A stretch of 64,000 nt of DNA from Candidatus Firestonebacteria bacterium RIFOXYD2_FULL_39_29 (GTDB taxonomy: Bacteria; Oederibacteriota; D2-FULL-39-29): assembly GCA_001778375.1 (NCBI GenBank), contig MFGV01000061.1, forward strand, positions 20,166-84,165. The letters are read 5' to 3'. Of the stretch, positions 34,505 to 43,921 are shown piece after piece (positions within the stretch are counted from its first letter, which is position 1; each line of letters opens with the position of its first letter). Position numbers and translations under genes: made by a program. The notes beneath the pieces are model-generated. The model was not told the DNA's origin, made no database searches, and saw only the letters and a program-made list of their open reading frames with translations.

Positions 34505-34534
34505 AAAAAAAGCGCCGGATAATATTTCCGGCGC
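34505..34534 (-). terminator. Intrinsic terminator of tRNA-fMet
   Basis: An eight-base GC-rich stem (GCGCCGGA/TCCGGCGC) with a seven-base loop is followed on the minus strand by seven T. It lies 13 bases past the tRNA 3' end. Confidence 0.85.
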
Positions 34535-34546
34535 CTGTTTGTTTTC

Positions 34547-34622
34547 TGGTTGCGGGGGGCCGAGTCGAACGGCCGACCTTCGGGTTATGAGCCCGACGAG
34601 CTTCCAACTGCTCCACCCCGCG
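34547..34622 (-). tRNA. Initiator tRNA-Met (CAU)
   Basis: The minus strand reads as a full cloverleaf starting CGCGGGGTGGAGCAG and ending CCCCCGCAACCA with encoded CCA. The anticodon stem-loop GTCGGGCTCATAACCCGA has CAT in the loop and the three consecutive G-C pairs typical of initiator tRNA. The first base C faces A at the acceptor end, the unpaired 1-72 position that marks fMet. The gene stands alone, followed by an intrinsic terminator. Confidence 0.97.
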
Positions 34623-34767
34623 ATATTATATACAATTTTCAGTGTTTATTTATTATACATTGTTATTTAATGCTTTTCAATACAAATCTAGGCAAAAAAC
34701 AATTATCAAAACCGCCACACTTTTTATACGACGGCTTTGATAACTTTTACTTACCTTACCGGTAAAA

Positions 34768-35571
34768 TTACTTGTGCTTTTGTATCATCCGTCTTAAATA
34801 TTTTACGGAATTTTTAGCGGCGGCGAATTCATTTTCCTCACCTTCATACTCTATACTCAGAAAACCGTTATATTTATCTTTTTTGAGCAGAGAAAATATT
34901 TTTTCATAATCCAGCTGCTTTTCCGTTCCGCTTTTTACTTTAAATGTCTTGGCATGCACAACTGCGGCTTCTTTTACGGTTTTCCCTATTGATTTATACA
35001 GGTCAACAAAATTGCCCGTATCCAGGCAAAGTTTAAAATAAGGAGATTTCACAGCCTTTTTTAATCTGAAATAATCCGCGCTCGTGCTCATAAAACCGCC
35101 GTGATTATGATTTTCTACGGCAAGCACAATACCTTTTTTCTCCGCATACTTCACACATTCTTTTACGGCATATATTAAGGATTTCCAGCCGGCTTCCCTT
35201 TTGTCTTCAGGCACGGGACACCCCGCAAAGAACCTGAGAACCGGAGCCCCCAGATAACAAGCAATATCAACCCATTTTTTTACATACTCAATTTCAGGTT
35301 TTAATTTTTTCCTGTCAATAAACCCGAAATTATTTCCGCAGGATACAAGATAGATCGAAAGATACTGATCTGAACAGGTTTTCTTTATTATTTTTAATTC
35401 GGCTTCTTTCGGGATCCTCCTGTTCTTAAAGGACTTCTGAAAACCAAAATCAAGGAGTTCAACCCCGTCAACTTTCAAATCCTCTCCGCACATTTTGAGC
35501 CAGCCAAGATGGGAGATCTTTCCTTTCAATAAAGACTTATGATGCGACCAGATGCTTATTCCTACCTTCAT
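34768..35571 (-). CDS. Sugar phosphate isomerase/epimerase-like TIM-barrel protein
   Basis: This 267-residue protein of the xylose isomerase-like TIM-barrel superfamily (AP_endonuc_2) has VDGVELLDFGF, VLRFFAGCPVPED, the metal-site IVLAVENHNHGG near residue 150, LCLDTGNFVDL near residue 181, AVVHAKTFKV and the closing FLSIEYEGEE. The Glu, His, Asp and Glu metal ligands are in their usual places. The substrate is unknown. It lies downstream of a beta-helix protein and a Gfo/Idh/MocA-GNAT fusion, a common carbohydrate-related neighbourhood. A GAGG ribosome site precedes the ATG. Confidence 0.82.
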   Translation of the reverse strand: MKVGISIWSHHKSLLKGKISHLGWLKMCGEDLKVDGVELLDFGFQKSFKNRRIPKEAELKIIKKTCSDQYLSIYLVSCGNNFGFIDRKKLKPEIEYVKKWVDIACYLGAPVLRFFAGCPVPEDKREAGWKSLIYAVKECVKYAEKKGIVLAVENHNHGGFMSTSADYFRLKKAVKSPYFKLCLDTGNFVDLYKSIGKTVKEAAVVHAKTFKVKSGTEKQLDYEKIFSLLKKDKYNGFLSIEYEGEENEFAAAKNSVKYLRRMIQKHK

Positions 35572-35648
35572 ATTTTTCCTCCATTAAAAGAATTTTATTT
35601 TTCCCGTATTCCGGCCGGACGTACCATAATCAAATATCTGTCCGGCAG

Positions 35649-37838
35649 TTATTGTTTTATTTTTAATTCAATATCCTTATCCAGGACAACACTCTTTATA
35701 TTTTTGCCGACTCTAACATTATAGGAAGAACATTTGGTTTTCTGCTCCTCAGCTTTATTCTTATCCCCGGTGAGGAGTATCTTGTATTCGGGAAGACGGG
35801 CTTTTAATACGCCTGCAGCATCTGTTTTATCTTTTACTGCATCAGCGCCGTCCTTATCCGTAATTACAACTTCTGCATTTTCAACAGGTTTACCGTCCTT
35901 GTCAGATATTTTTACCGTCAAAGTCCACCCTACACTCCAGTTACTGCCTGTCCCGTCATGTTTATATATATCAGAATCTGCCCAGCCTTCATATTTGTTG
36001 GAATAAAACTCGATATCATTGGCAGGCGGTCCCCAGTAATTTCCCATCAAAAATACTTTATACTTTGGCAGAGTGTTTTTTGACTTTATGAATGTATTGT
36101 TATAAAACTTGGTATTCTTCGCATCTCCATAACGGTTGCTTATCCAGGCAACTGTTGTATTGCTCGTAACTTTATTATTGTAAATTTCTCCGCCATTGGT
36201 TGAACCTCCGATAAAAAATGCAAACGCCGCATCCGGAGCTTCAGGGTCCTTGTTTTCCACAACTATTTCATTATCATAAATATAATTTGTACCGCCGCCG
36301 ACACTTATGAAAAACGCATAAGCCTGAGCCCTGTATCTCGGATAATCAGGATAATTTTTCGCATAAATATGAAATTTATTTTTGTATATCTTATTATTAA
36401 TACAGCCGTTTTTCGCTCCGGCAGCAGCTTCATAATCACTTAAGCGTATCGCATTTGTGCTGTAATATGTGTTAATATACTCCGTATTCGGCGGAGCAGT
36501 TGAGACTTTAAAGGAATTGTTATAAACCTCTATATTTTGAGATGCTCCAAGGTAAATTCCGGAACCTATTTGCGCATCAAAAGTATTATTATAAATCTTA
36601 TGATTTTTCCCTCCGGGATTTACGCTGTAATGATTTGTAACCGTCTGGCGGTTAACAAAAAGATTATCACGGACAATCGAGCCGTCTCCGTTAAAAGATA
36701 AATTACCCTGACCGCCGATAAACTCGTTATCGGAAGCTTCTATAAGATTTTCCACGCATGCAGACATTTCCGACGTATTATGCCGGTTGATAATATATGG
36801 AGTATCAACTTCAAACCGGCAATTTTTTACAGATGCTTTTGAAGCAAAAAGAGCATTTGTATTTATGCCGCCGGTTACAACTTTTACGTTTTCAAGTTTT
36901 ATCGTTACCTCTTTGGCGTTAGAATGTATCGCCCACCACCGTATTCCGTCAAAAGCACTTTTAACCACTCCATTCTTAATTGTTATTTCACCGGAACCCT
37001 TTACTACCGGTACAGTTTCAACCGTGATCATAGTATTTTTTTTACAGTAATCAAAAAAATCACAAGCATAATAACTTAGCATATCACTATACGTCGCCCA
37101 GGGGCTAATACCCGAAACAACGGCAATACCCGCATCAAAACAAGGACGGATATCAACCTCATCGATCACGCAGTCCGTAACTGCTTTTATTCGTATTCTA
37201 TACTTACCGGCAGGAAGATAACATAAATGTGCAAATACAATTCCTCCGCCTTTTTTCGGGCCTATATTTTCTATAGGGCAGCCGATATGTTCTTTCCTTC
37301 CACCTTTAAATTCACAGTTTAATGATTTACCCTTTTCATCTTCAACATAAATAGAATATTTCATTTCATTATCTGCAGCCGCACACATGGCGTAATAGGA
37401 TCTTTCGGCTACCGGTAAAACAATATATTTAGAAACAATTTCCTCGCCGGCTTTGATCTCGCAAACCTTCTGACCGCACATAGGCCACATTTTGGAAGAT
37501 ATTGCTTTTGCATTCGGCGCTTTTGATGTGTCCCAATCTTTCATTCCCTCTTCAAAACTATAATTCGGAACATGTATGTATTTCCCGTCAGCAAAACTTA
37601 TAGTATGCCCGTTTAAATCAAGCGTTACATCTTTTCCGAGAAAAACTGTAGTTGTGGGGCTTGCTATGTCATTCATTAAAACATAAGTCGTCCCGGCTTT
37701 ACCGTAGCTTCCGGCGCATGTTACAGCAACCGCTCCGGCAGGCAAATCTTTACTTGGTTTAGTATCTTTGTATTTTGCATAAGAAACTTGCGAAAAAAGA
37801 AAAAATACTGCCGCCAATACTCCAAAAAGCTTTCTCAT
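35649..37838 (-). CDS. Secreted right-handed beta-helix protein
   Basis: This is a 729-residue exported protein. The start at 37838 is chosen because AAAGGAGG precedes it and it begins with a clean signal peptide (MRKLFGVLAAVFFLFSQVSYA). After an N-terminal TLDLNGHTISF motif, a jelly-roll-like insertion (SFEEGMKDWDTSKAPN onward, about 90-230) resembles a carbohydrate-binding module. Residues about 280-620 are parallel beta-helix repeats rich in N, with IYNN, VYNNSF and FYNNTF turns. The C-terminal 80 residues (TVKISDKDGKPVENAEVVIT) are a carboxypeptidase-regulatory or Ig-like domain. Such proteins bind or cleave polysaccharides, but no lyase catalytic residues can be assigned by eye. Confidence 0.8.
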   Translation of the reverse strand: MRKLFGVLAAVFFLFSQVSYAKYKDTKPSKDLPAGAVAVTCAGSYGKAGTTYVLMNDIASPTTTVFLGKDVTLDLNGHTISFADGKYIHVPNYSFEEGMKDWDTSKAPNAKAISSKMWPMCGQKVCEIKAGEEIVSKYIVLPVAERSYYAMCAAADNEMKYSIYVEDEKGKSLNCEFKGGRKEHIGCPIENIGPKKGGGIVFAHLCYLPAGKYRIRIKAVTDCVIDEVDIRPCFDAGIAVVSGISPWATYSDMLSYYACDFFDYCKKNTMITVETVPVVKGSGEITIKNGVVKSAFDGIRWWAIHSNAKEVTIKLENVKVVTGGINTNALFASKASVKNCRFEVDTPYIINRHNTSEMSACVENLIEASDNEFIGGQGNLSFNGDGSIVRDNLFVNRQTVTNHYSVNPGGKNHKIYNNTFDAQIGSGIYLGASQNIEVYNNSFKVSTAPPNTEYINTYYSTNAIRLSDYEAAAGAKNGCINNKIYKNKFHIYAKNYPDYPRYRAQAYAFFISVGGGTNYIYDNEIVVENKDPEAPDAAFAFFIGGSTNGGEIYNNKVTSNTTVAWISNRYGDAKNTKFYNNTFIKSKNTLPKYKVFLMGNYWGPPANDIEFYSNKYEGWADSDIYKHDGTGSNWSVGWTLTVKISDKDGKPVENAEVVITDKDGADAVKDKTDAAGVLKARLPEYKILLTGDKNKAEEQKTKCSSYNVRVGKNIKSVVLDKDIELKIKQ

Positions 37839-37857
37839 AACAATTCCTCCTTTTAGC

Positions 37858-39465
37858 TTACTTGAGTTTTTCAAGCACTTTTGACCAGCGCCATTTGTGA
37901 AGATCATTTACCGGCACAGGTTCAAAACCTAAATCCAGATAACTTTTTATTGCCCCCAATCTAAAATCATCAGTTCTTAAATATACTTCTTCAGAACTTC
38001 TTTTTCTAAAATAATCAAGCACAGCCAAAGATAAAGAATACCCAAGACCTTTGCCCCGGTGTTTAGGATAAACAGCTACCATGTGAAGCGTACATTTTTT
38101 CCCTGTTATATACTTATCTGACCAGGCACAGGCGGTTCCGGCTATTTCTTTGCCTTTAACGGCAAAAAACAACCCTTTTGGATCAAATTTATCAGATTTA
38201 AATAATGACTTTTGGGCACTGTTAAGATCATAATTCGAACCCACGCATTCATTAACCAGCTTGATCCAGCCCTCTTCATCTCCTTGTTTAAAAGCTCTTA
38301 TATTGTAGCCCTTATGACACCTTGATTCAAGGTGTGTATTCAAATATTTCTTTTTCATTACCAATTGATTTTCGGTATCAGGATCCGGCGACCAAAAATC
38401 ATACTCATGCTGTTTTCTTATACTTTCTTCCCTGAAGTCAGGAATCGCCATTTCCCGCTTTTTCAAGGAGGACCTGTGTGCTAATATCCCGGGAAGAGTC
38501 ATATCCGCCGCCTTATAAATATCTATCGGCATTTTTCTGTTATTTTTATATGCATTTAAGAAATTATAAATGGTCAGGTAGTCCGCGCCAAGATGAGCAT
38601 CTTTTACTTTGTTACCCCGGTGCTTTGCCGTGTAGTGCCTGTATTTCCTGGCTTTTTCTTCATATAAATATAGTTCCTGCTCAGGCTCCCATCTGCTGCT
38701 TTCCATCATACCTTTAGTCCCGTACATACAAAACCAGCGGGAAACCGGTTCTCTGGGCAAGGTATACCCGCACAATATTTTGATTGTAGAATTCTTATCG
38801 GTCTTTACCAGGGCTAACTCCATATCTATTTTTCTTAGATCAGGAAGTACCTTTCCGTCTGCTATCATACCGGTTACAGATACAGGTCTTTCTCCTGTAA
38901 TCTTTAAAATCGGACCAATGCTGTGAGTGCAGTAATATATGGGAGGAAACCAGGTCCGCCAGTATTTGCTGCCGTCCGGCCGGAGCAGCAGATATCTTAT
39001 ATCGTGAACATACTCGCACTCTCCGTGCACAAACTTTCCTATATTACTTTTATTGTAAAGTCTTTCCATCTCCAGCACATGAGGAAAATAGTTGACGTTT
39101 TCAGCCATCATATATTTTCTTTTGGTTTTTTCAACCGTCCTTGAAAGTTCAACACCCTCACCAAGAGTATGGAACGCCGTAACTTCTGAAAATATATCTT
39201 TACCTTTCTTCATTGCCTGTATGGCCTGGTATCCGTGAACATGGCAGTCGCTTGCAAGAACCAACACATCAAAATCCGCATTCAAAAACTCTTCAAAGTC
39301 AGCGTAAACTTCCGCAGTTTGAGAGACTTCTTTAAATCTTTCTTTTCTTTGCGGATCAATATCACAGCCTGCCGAGATCTCTACTCCCGGAAATTGTTTA
39401 AAAATATTTGCAAGATATGCGCCTCTCCGAAAACCCAGTATTCCTAGTCTTATTTTTTTTCTCAT
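37858..39465 (-). CDS. Gfo/Idh/MocA oxidoreductase fused to a GNAT acetyltransferase
   Basis: The 535-residue chain has two enzymes. Residues 1 to about 375 are a Gfo/Idh/MocA oxidoreductase: RLGILGFRRGAYLANIF (Rossmann), AGCDIDPQ, DVLVLASDCHVHG and a second-domain stretch with YYCTHSIGPILKITGERP. The usual EKP lysine motif is replaced by SEVTAFHT, so classic dehydrogenase chemistry is uncertain. Residues about 385-535 are a GNAT N-acetyltransferase: NIRAFKQGDEEGWIKLV, then VAVYPKHRGKGLGYSLSLAV (the acetyl-CoA loop) and YLDLGFEPV. The fusion suggests sequential action on a sugar, perhaps an amino sugar. It is followed by the beta-helix gene 20 bp on. Confidence 0.85.
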   Translation of the reverse strand: MRKKIRLGILGFRRGAYLANIFKQFPGVEISAGCDIDPQRKERFKEVSQTAEVYADFEEFLNADFDVLVLASDCHVHGYQAIQAMKKGKDIFSEVTAFHTLGEGVELSRTVEKTKRKYMMAENVNYFPHVLEMERLYNKSNIGKFVHGECEYVHDIRYLLLRPDGSKYWRTWFPPIYYCTHSIGPILKITGERPVSVTGMIADGKVLPDLRKIDMELALVKTDKNSTIKILCGYTLPREPVSRWFCMYGTKGMMESSRWEPEQELYLYEEKARKYRHYTAKHRGNKVKDAHLGADYLTIYNFLNAYKNNRKMPIDIYKAADMTLPGILAHRSSLKKREMAIPDFREESIRKQHEYDFWSPDPDTENQLVMKKKYLNTHLESRCHKGYNIRAFKQGDEEGWIKLVNECVGSNYDLNSAQKSLFKSDKFDPKGLFFAVKGKEIAGTACAWSDKYITGKKCTLHMVAVYPKHRGKGLGYSLSLAVLDYFRKRSSEEVYLRTDDFRLGAIKSYLDLGFEPVPVNDLHKWRWSKVLEKLK

Positions 39466-39541
39466 TTTTCAATCTTCCTTTGTCTTTAGTTTTATCCCGT
39501 TTTCCCGGTGCCTCAAATATTGAACCGGAAAGCCCTAACAT

Positions 39542-39664
39542 GTTGCTGAAAAATTCTTTTTAAGATTTTTTTCAGCTGCAATTTTTATCATTTTACCCGC
39601 CATTTGAGGGCAAATGGCGAGGTATCAGGCTGCTTAAAGTCCATTATTTTAGTTTTTCAGCAAC
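39542..39664. mobile_element. MITE-like element with 12-bp terminal inverted repeats
   Basis: GTTGCTGAAAAA (39542-39553) and TTTTTCAGCAAC (39653-39664) are perfect inverted ends of a 123-bp element. Inside is a perfect hairpin CGCCATTTG-aggg-CAAATGGCG (39599-39620). It holds no gene. A non-autonomous transposon remnant is the simplest reading. Confidence 0.55.
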
Positions 39665-39667
39665 CTG

Positions 39668-40258
39668 CTAAAACTTATATCTTACAATTGGTTTTGATTT
39701 TACCCCGAACCTCGCAAGCATTCCAGACAGTAATTCCGTCGGCAGACCTACAATATTTGTCCTTGAGCCTTTTAATACCTTAAGATACTTGTCATCTTCC
39801 TGAATACCATACCCCCCTGCTTTATCAAGATTTTTTGCAGCAAGATATTCTATCTCATTTTTAGCAAGATTTTTCATTCTTATTCTGGATACACAGGTTT
39901 TTATTTCTTTTTTTCCGGAATATTTATCTATAATGGCTACAGCTGTCCAGACATTCTGTGTTGTTCCGCTCAAAGTTTTAAGCATTACCCTTGCTTTTTT
40001 AATAGTCTCCGGTTTCCCGTAGATAACCCCTTTTACGACAACAATAGTGTCTGCAGCAATAATCAAGCCTTTTTCTATTTTTCCGGAAACAACTGCTGCT
40101 TTTTGAAACGCAATCTTTTTAAGAGCCTTTGCCTGGAACCTTCGGCCCAAATTCTCTTTTATTTTGGCAGGAACAACTTTAAATTTCAGCCCCATCCTCT
40201 TTAAGAGTTCCTTCCTTCTCGGGGATTCCGAAGCCAGTACAATATTTTTTTTATTCAT
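39668..40258 (-). CDS. maf: Maf-family nucleotide pyrophosphatase
   Basis: This 196-residue Maf/YceF-type enzyme hydrolyses non-canonical or particular nucleoside triphosphates. Motifs are LASESPRRKELLKRMG at 7-22, IIAADTIVVVKG near residue 68, GKPETIKKARVMLKTLSG, and GGYGIQEDD near residue 148, where Maf normally has GYxIqg. These give the substrate-binding Ser, Arg, Asp and Gln. It is a stand-alone gene, divergent from the polysaccharide cluster that begins 75 bp away. Confidence 0.92.
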   Translation of the reverse strand: MNKKNIVLASESPRRKELLKRMGLKFKVVPAKIKENLGRRFQAKALKKIAFQKAAVVSGKIEKGLIIAADTIVVVKGVIYGKPETIKKARVMLKTLSGTTQNVWTAVAIIDKYSGKKEIKTCVSRIRMKNLAKNEIEYLAAKNLDKAGGYGIQEDDKYLKVLKGSRTNIVGLPTELLSGMLARFGVKSKPIVRYKF

Positions 40259-40294
40259 GCCCCTGATTCTACCATATTATTTATCAAAAAGTAA

Positions 40295-40323
40295 TTGAGA
40301 ATAACTCTGCTTTGTGCTAAAAT
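40295..40323 (+). promoter_or_regulatory. Promoter of the polysaccharide cluster
   Basis: TTGAGA (40295-40300), 17 bases and TAAAAT (40318-40323) point into the dehydratase gene. Because the TTG of the -35 could be read as a start codon, this promoter argues for a downstream start. Confidence 0.5.
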
Positions 40324-40333
40324 TATGTTAATT

Positions 40334-42184
40334 ATGCGGAGAAATTCAATAATTTACATATTATTTGACATTATCTTTATAAATATCTCGCTTTTACTTG
40401 CATTTATAATACGCTTTGAAGGCATAAGAGAGTACACGGAACACCTCGGACAAATATTCATTTTCGCCACATTAGCAAGATTAATCATCCTTTTAACTTT
40501 CAAAATTTACAACATAATATGGAAATACTCCGGAATCAAAGATATGCTCAGTTTGACCGGAGCTATAACCGTTGGTTCGGCAATTTTTGTTACTGCGGTT
40601 TTTTTTAATAGAAACCTGTCTTTTCCAAGAGCAGTCCTCCTAATTGACTGGTTTCTGTGCATTTCCTTTCTTCTCGGCTATAGAATATTCCCGGCAATAA
40701 AACCCCATTTATTTTTTCTCAGACAAATCAAAAAAGGGAAGAGGACTCTTATCATAGGAGCAGGAGAAGCAGGAACTCTTTTGGCCAGAGACATTTTAAA
40801 TAATCCAAAGTCAGGTTATGCCCTCATCGGTTTTATTGACGATGACAAACATAAAAAAAGGAGCACCATTAACGGTATTGAAGTTATAGGAAATTCAGAT
40901 GAATTAGAACAGCTTGCAAAAGAATTAAAGATAGAGCAGATTATCATTACTATTCCCTCAGCTTCACCTTCCCATATTAAAATACTCGTTGAGATTTGCG
41001 CCCGGCTTTCCGGCTTCGGGGTGCATTATAAAATAATTCCGGGATTTAAAGAGATAATAGACGGAGATGTTTCAATTTCTCACATCAGAGAGGTAGAACT
41101 CGAGGACTTGCTTGGAAGAGATACTATTACGCTGGACACAAAAGAAATATCTCATTATATAAAGGGAAATGTTGTACTGATTACCGGCGCGGGAGGATCT
41201 ATCGGTTCGGAGTTAACACGCCAAACTTTAAGGTTTAACCCTAAAACATTAATCCTGGTGGGACAAGGCGAAAATTCCATATACAGTATGGAGATGGAAT
41301 TAAATAATTTTCACCCGAATAATAATCCGGTAAAAATTATTCCTGTTATCGCAGATGTCAAAGAACCGAATAAAATGGAGTATATTTTTAAAAAATATTC
41401 TCCTGATGTGGTCTTTCATGCCGCTGCTTATAAACATGTCCCGCTTATGGAGCATAACCCCGAAGAGGCCATTAAAAACAATATTTCCGGAACAAAAAAT
41501 ATGGCCGAGCTTTCGGTCAAATACGGCGTTGACAGATTTGTAATGATTTCCACGGATAAAGCAGTAAATCCTACAAGCATTATGGGCGCTACAAAAAAAA
41601 TAGCCGAACTTGTAGTGCAGGCGCTTTCTAAAAAACAAAAAAAGACAAAATTCATGACAGTCCGTTTTGGTAATGTCCTGGGAAGCCGGGGCAGTGTTGT
41701 ACCTCTCTTTAAAAAACAAATAGCCGCCGGCGGCCCCGTGACGGTTACGCATCCCGAGGTTGTACGTTTCTTTATGACAATAGAAGAAGCCGCGCAACTC
41801 GTCATCCAGGCCGGAAGCATGGGCGGAAACGGGGATGTTTTCGTACTGGATATGGGAAAACCGGTAAAGATCGACGATTTAGCCAGGGATCTTATAAAAC
41901 TTTCAGGCTATACACCTGATGTAGACATAAAGATTGAATACGTAGGCCTCCGTCCCGGTGAAAAACTTTACGAGGAAACACTTACCAAGGAAGAAGGCAT
42001 TTCCTCCTCCTCCCACAAAAAGATATTTATCGCAAGGCCTGAAGTAATAAATGAAAAGAAATTCTATAATGCAACAGAAAAACTTATTCTACTTGCAGAA
42101 TCCAAAGACTTTAGCAGAAAACCTGCGGAAAAGCTTATTAAATCAATTTTACCTTCCTTTAAACCAAAAGGTAACCTTAAATGA
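40334..42184 (+). CDS. Long-chain nucleotide-sugar 4,6-dehydratase (FlaA1/WbpM/CapD family)
   Basis: This membrane-bound dehydratase acts on UDP-N-acetyl sugars in O-antigen or capsule synthesis. With the ATG at 40334 it has 616 residues. An ATG at 40325 and a TTG at 40295 are also in frame, but the TTG falls in the -35 box. There are four N-terminal membrane helices, then a CoA-binding-like Rossmann domain (LIIGAGEAGTLLARDI near 140) and the SDR dehydratase domain (VLITGAGGSIGSELTRQ near 290, DVVFHAAAYKHVPLME). The catalytic STDKA and IMGATKK give the Ser-Met-Lys triad of WbpM-type long-chain enzymes instead of Tyr. The stop overlaps the next gene by four bases. Confidence 0.92.
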   Translation: MRRNSIIYILFDIIFINISLLLAFIIRFEGIREYTEHLGQIFIFATLARLIILLTFKIYNIIWKYSGIKDMLSLTGAITVGSAIFVTAVFFNRNLSFPRAVLLIDWFLCISFLLGYRIFPAIKPHLFFLRQIKKGKRTLIIGAGEAGTLLARDILNNPKSGYALIGFIDDDKHKKRSTINGIEVIGNSDELEQLAKELKIEQIIITIPSASPSHIKILVEICARLSGFGVHYKIIPGFKEIIDGDVSISHIREVELEDLLGRDTITLDTKEISHYIKGNVVLITGAGGSIGSELTRQTLRFNPKTLILVGQGENSIYSMEMELNNFHPNNNPVKIIPVIADVKEPNKMEYIFKKYSPDVVFHAAAYKHVPLMEHNPEEAIKNNISGTKNMAELSVKYGVDRFVMISTDKAVNPTSIMGATKKIAELVVQALSKKQKKTKFMTVRFGNVLGSRGSVVPLFKKQIAAGGPVTVTHPEVVRFFMTIEEAAQLVIQAGSMGGNGDVFVLDMGKPVKIDDLARDLIKLSGYTPDVDIKIEYVGLRPGEKLYEETLTKEEGISSSSHKKIFIARPEVINEKKFYNATEKLILLAESKDFSRKPAEKLIKSILPSFKPKGNLK

Positions 42185-43362
42185 AAAAAAGAACCAAGTT
42201 TTTACCCTTTGCCCGCCCGTCTATCTCTAAAGAAGAAATAGACAGTGTAGTGGATACTTTAAAAAGCGGCTGGCTTACTACGGGACCTAAGACAAAGCTG
42301 TTTGAGAGTGCTTTTTGCAGAGAAACAGGATGCAGACATGCCGCAGCCCTTAATTCCGCTACTGCAGGACTTTTTTTATCACTTGCAGCCTTAGGAGTAA
42401 AAAAAGGTGATAATGTAATAACTACCCCCTATACTTTCTGCGCCACTTATAACATAGTTCTTGAAAACAACGCCAACCTGATCTTTGCCGATATAAAAGA
42501 AGATGATTATAATATTAATCCGGAAGAAATAGAACGTAAAGCAAAAGGTAAAACTATAAAAGCAATCATTCCGGTGCACTTTGCAGGATTACCCTGCGAT
42601 ATGAAAGAGATACTCTCTATAGCAAAAAAAAAGAACTCCTATGTTATCGAAGACGCGGCTCATGCTTTATCTGCTGAATATAAAGGAAAACAAATAGGTG
42701 ATATATCCGGTTATACCGGGGACGTAACCGTATTTTCATTTTATGCTACAAAAAATATTACAACGGGTGAAGGCGGTATGGCTGTCACAAAATCAAAAAC
42801 ACTGAGAGATCTTATAGCCGTGCTCGGACTTCACGGGATAAGTAAAGACGCCTGGAAGAGATATACTTCGGAGGGCAGCTGGTATTATGAAGTGGCCTAC
42901 GCGGGATATAAATACAATATGACGGATATTGCGGCAGCCATCGGGCTGGAACAATTAAAAAAGGCGGACACTCTCCTTAAAAGGCGTGAAGCTATAGCCG
43001 CCCGGTACACAGAAGCGTTCAAATTCATTGATGGCCTCTTTGTTCCGTTCACTTTTAAAGAAAAAAGGAACGCCTGGCATCTCTTTGTCCTTAAGATAGA
43101 TGACAAAATATTAAAGATTGACCGCAGTACTTTTATTGAAAAATTAAAAGAAGCAAATATAGGAACGAGCGTGCATTTTATCCCGGCACACCTGCACCCT
43201 TATTACAGAAAGAGATTCGGGTTCAAGCCGTCTGACTTTCCGGTGGCGACAAAGCTGTATAAACAAAGCCTTTCTCTTCCTATTTACCCTGCAATGACAG
43301 ATAAAGATGTGAATTACGTGATACAAAAAGTAAAAGAAATCGCAAAAAAACATAAAAGGTGA
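42181..43362 (+). CDS. DegT/DnrJ/EryC1/StrS sugar aminotransferase
   Basis: This 393-residue PLP enzyme is expected to aminate the 4-keto sugar made by the dehydratase upstream. Visible are KSGWLTTGPKTKLFE near residue 28, NSATAGLFLSL, VIEDAAHALSAEY near residue 157 and FSFYATKNITTGEGGM, whose lysine binds PLP. The C-terminal HLHPYYRKRFGF is typical of the PglE/PseC-like group. The ATGA overlap with the dehydratase and the sugar transferase two bases downstream define one operon. Confidence 0.93.
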   Translation: MKKRTKFLPFARPSISKEEIDSVVDTLKSGWLTTGPKTKLFESAFCRETGCRHAAALNSATAGLFLSLAALGVKKGDNVITTPYTFCATYNIVLENNANLIFADIKEDDYNINPEEIERKAKGKTIKAIIPVHFAGLPCDMKEILSIAKKKNSYVIEDAAHALSAEYKGKQIGDISGYTGDVTVFSFYATKNITTGEGGMAVTKSKTLRDLIAVLGLHGISKDAWKRYTSEGSWYYEVAYAGYKYNMTDIAAAIGLEQLKKADTLLKRREAIAARYTEAFKFIDGLFVPFTFKEKRNAWHLFVLKIDDKILKIDRSTFIEKLKEANIGTSVHFIPAHLHPYYRKRFGFKPSDFPVATKLYKQSLSLPIYPAMTDKDVNYVIQKVKEIAKKHKR

Positions 43363-43363
43363 T

Positions 43364-43921
43364 ATGTTAAAGCGGAGTTTCGACATACTGTTCTCTCTCT
43401 TCATGATAATTCTCCTTTCCCCCGTTCTGATACTCACAGCTCTTCTTGTAAAATTTACTTCAAAAGGCCCGGTTATATTCAAACATAAGAGAGTCGGGTT
43501 AAACGGCAAGGATATTTTTGTATACAAATTCAGAACTATGGTTCCTGATGCAGAAAAACTCGGCCCCGGGTTAACAGAGAGAAATGATTCCAGAGTTACA
43601 AAGTTCGGTAAGTTCCTCAGAAGAACAAGCATTGATGAGTTCCCGCAGTTTTTTAACACTCTCTTCGGTTCCATGAGCGTTGCAGGTCCGAGACCGGAGA
43701 TACCCGAGATAGTCAGGGATTACTCTGCTTTTCAAAGACAAGTGCTTGCCCTGCGCCCCGGGATAACCGGATTTCCGCAGATAAACGGCAGGGCGGATCT
43801 TACCATTCCTAAAAAATTGCGGCTGGATGTCTATTACACAAAACATCAGAACATTTGTTTCGATATCTATATTATATTTAAAACTATCATAGTGCTCTTT
43901 ACGGGCAAAGGAGCTTTTTAA
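43364..43921 (+). CDS. Undecaprenyl-phosphate sugar phosphotransferase (bacterial sugar transferase)
   Basis: This 185-residue short-form initiating transferase (PglC/WcaJ core) has one N-terminal membrane helix (FDILFSLFMIILLSPVLILT). It is followed by KHKRVGLNGKDIFVYKFRTM, FLRRTSIDEFPQFFNTLFGSMSVAGPRPE and ALRPGITGFPQINGRA, all canonical. It loads a sugar phosphate on the lipid carrier at the inner face of the membrane. Together with the dehydratase and aminotransferase it suggests a bacillosamine-like diamino sugar as first sugar; this is inferred from gene order. Its stop overlaps the next ATG by one base. Confidence 0.93.
   Translation: MLKRSFDILFSLFMIILLSPVLILTALLVKFTSKGPVIFKHKRVGLNGKDIFVYKFRTMVPDAEKLGPGLTERNDSRVTKFGKFLRRTSIDEFPQFFNTLFGSMSVAGPRPEIPEIVRDYSAFQRQVLALRPGITGFPQINGRADLTIPKKLRLDVYYTKHQNICFDIYIIFKTIIVLFTGKGAF

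Noticed and set aside
41300..41820. 165- and 130-residue minus-strand frames inside the 4,6-dehydratase gene
   Set aside because: They lie wholly antisense to a gene with all catalytic motifs and lack ribosome sites.
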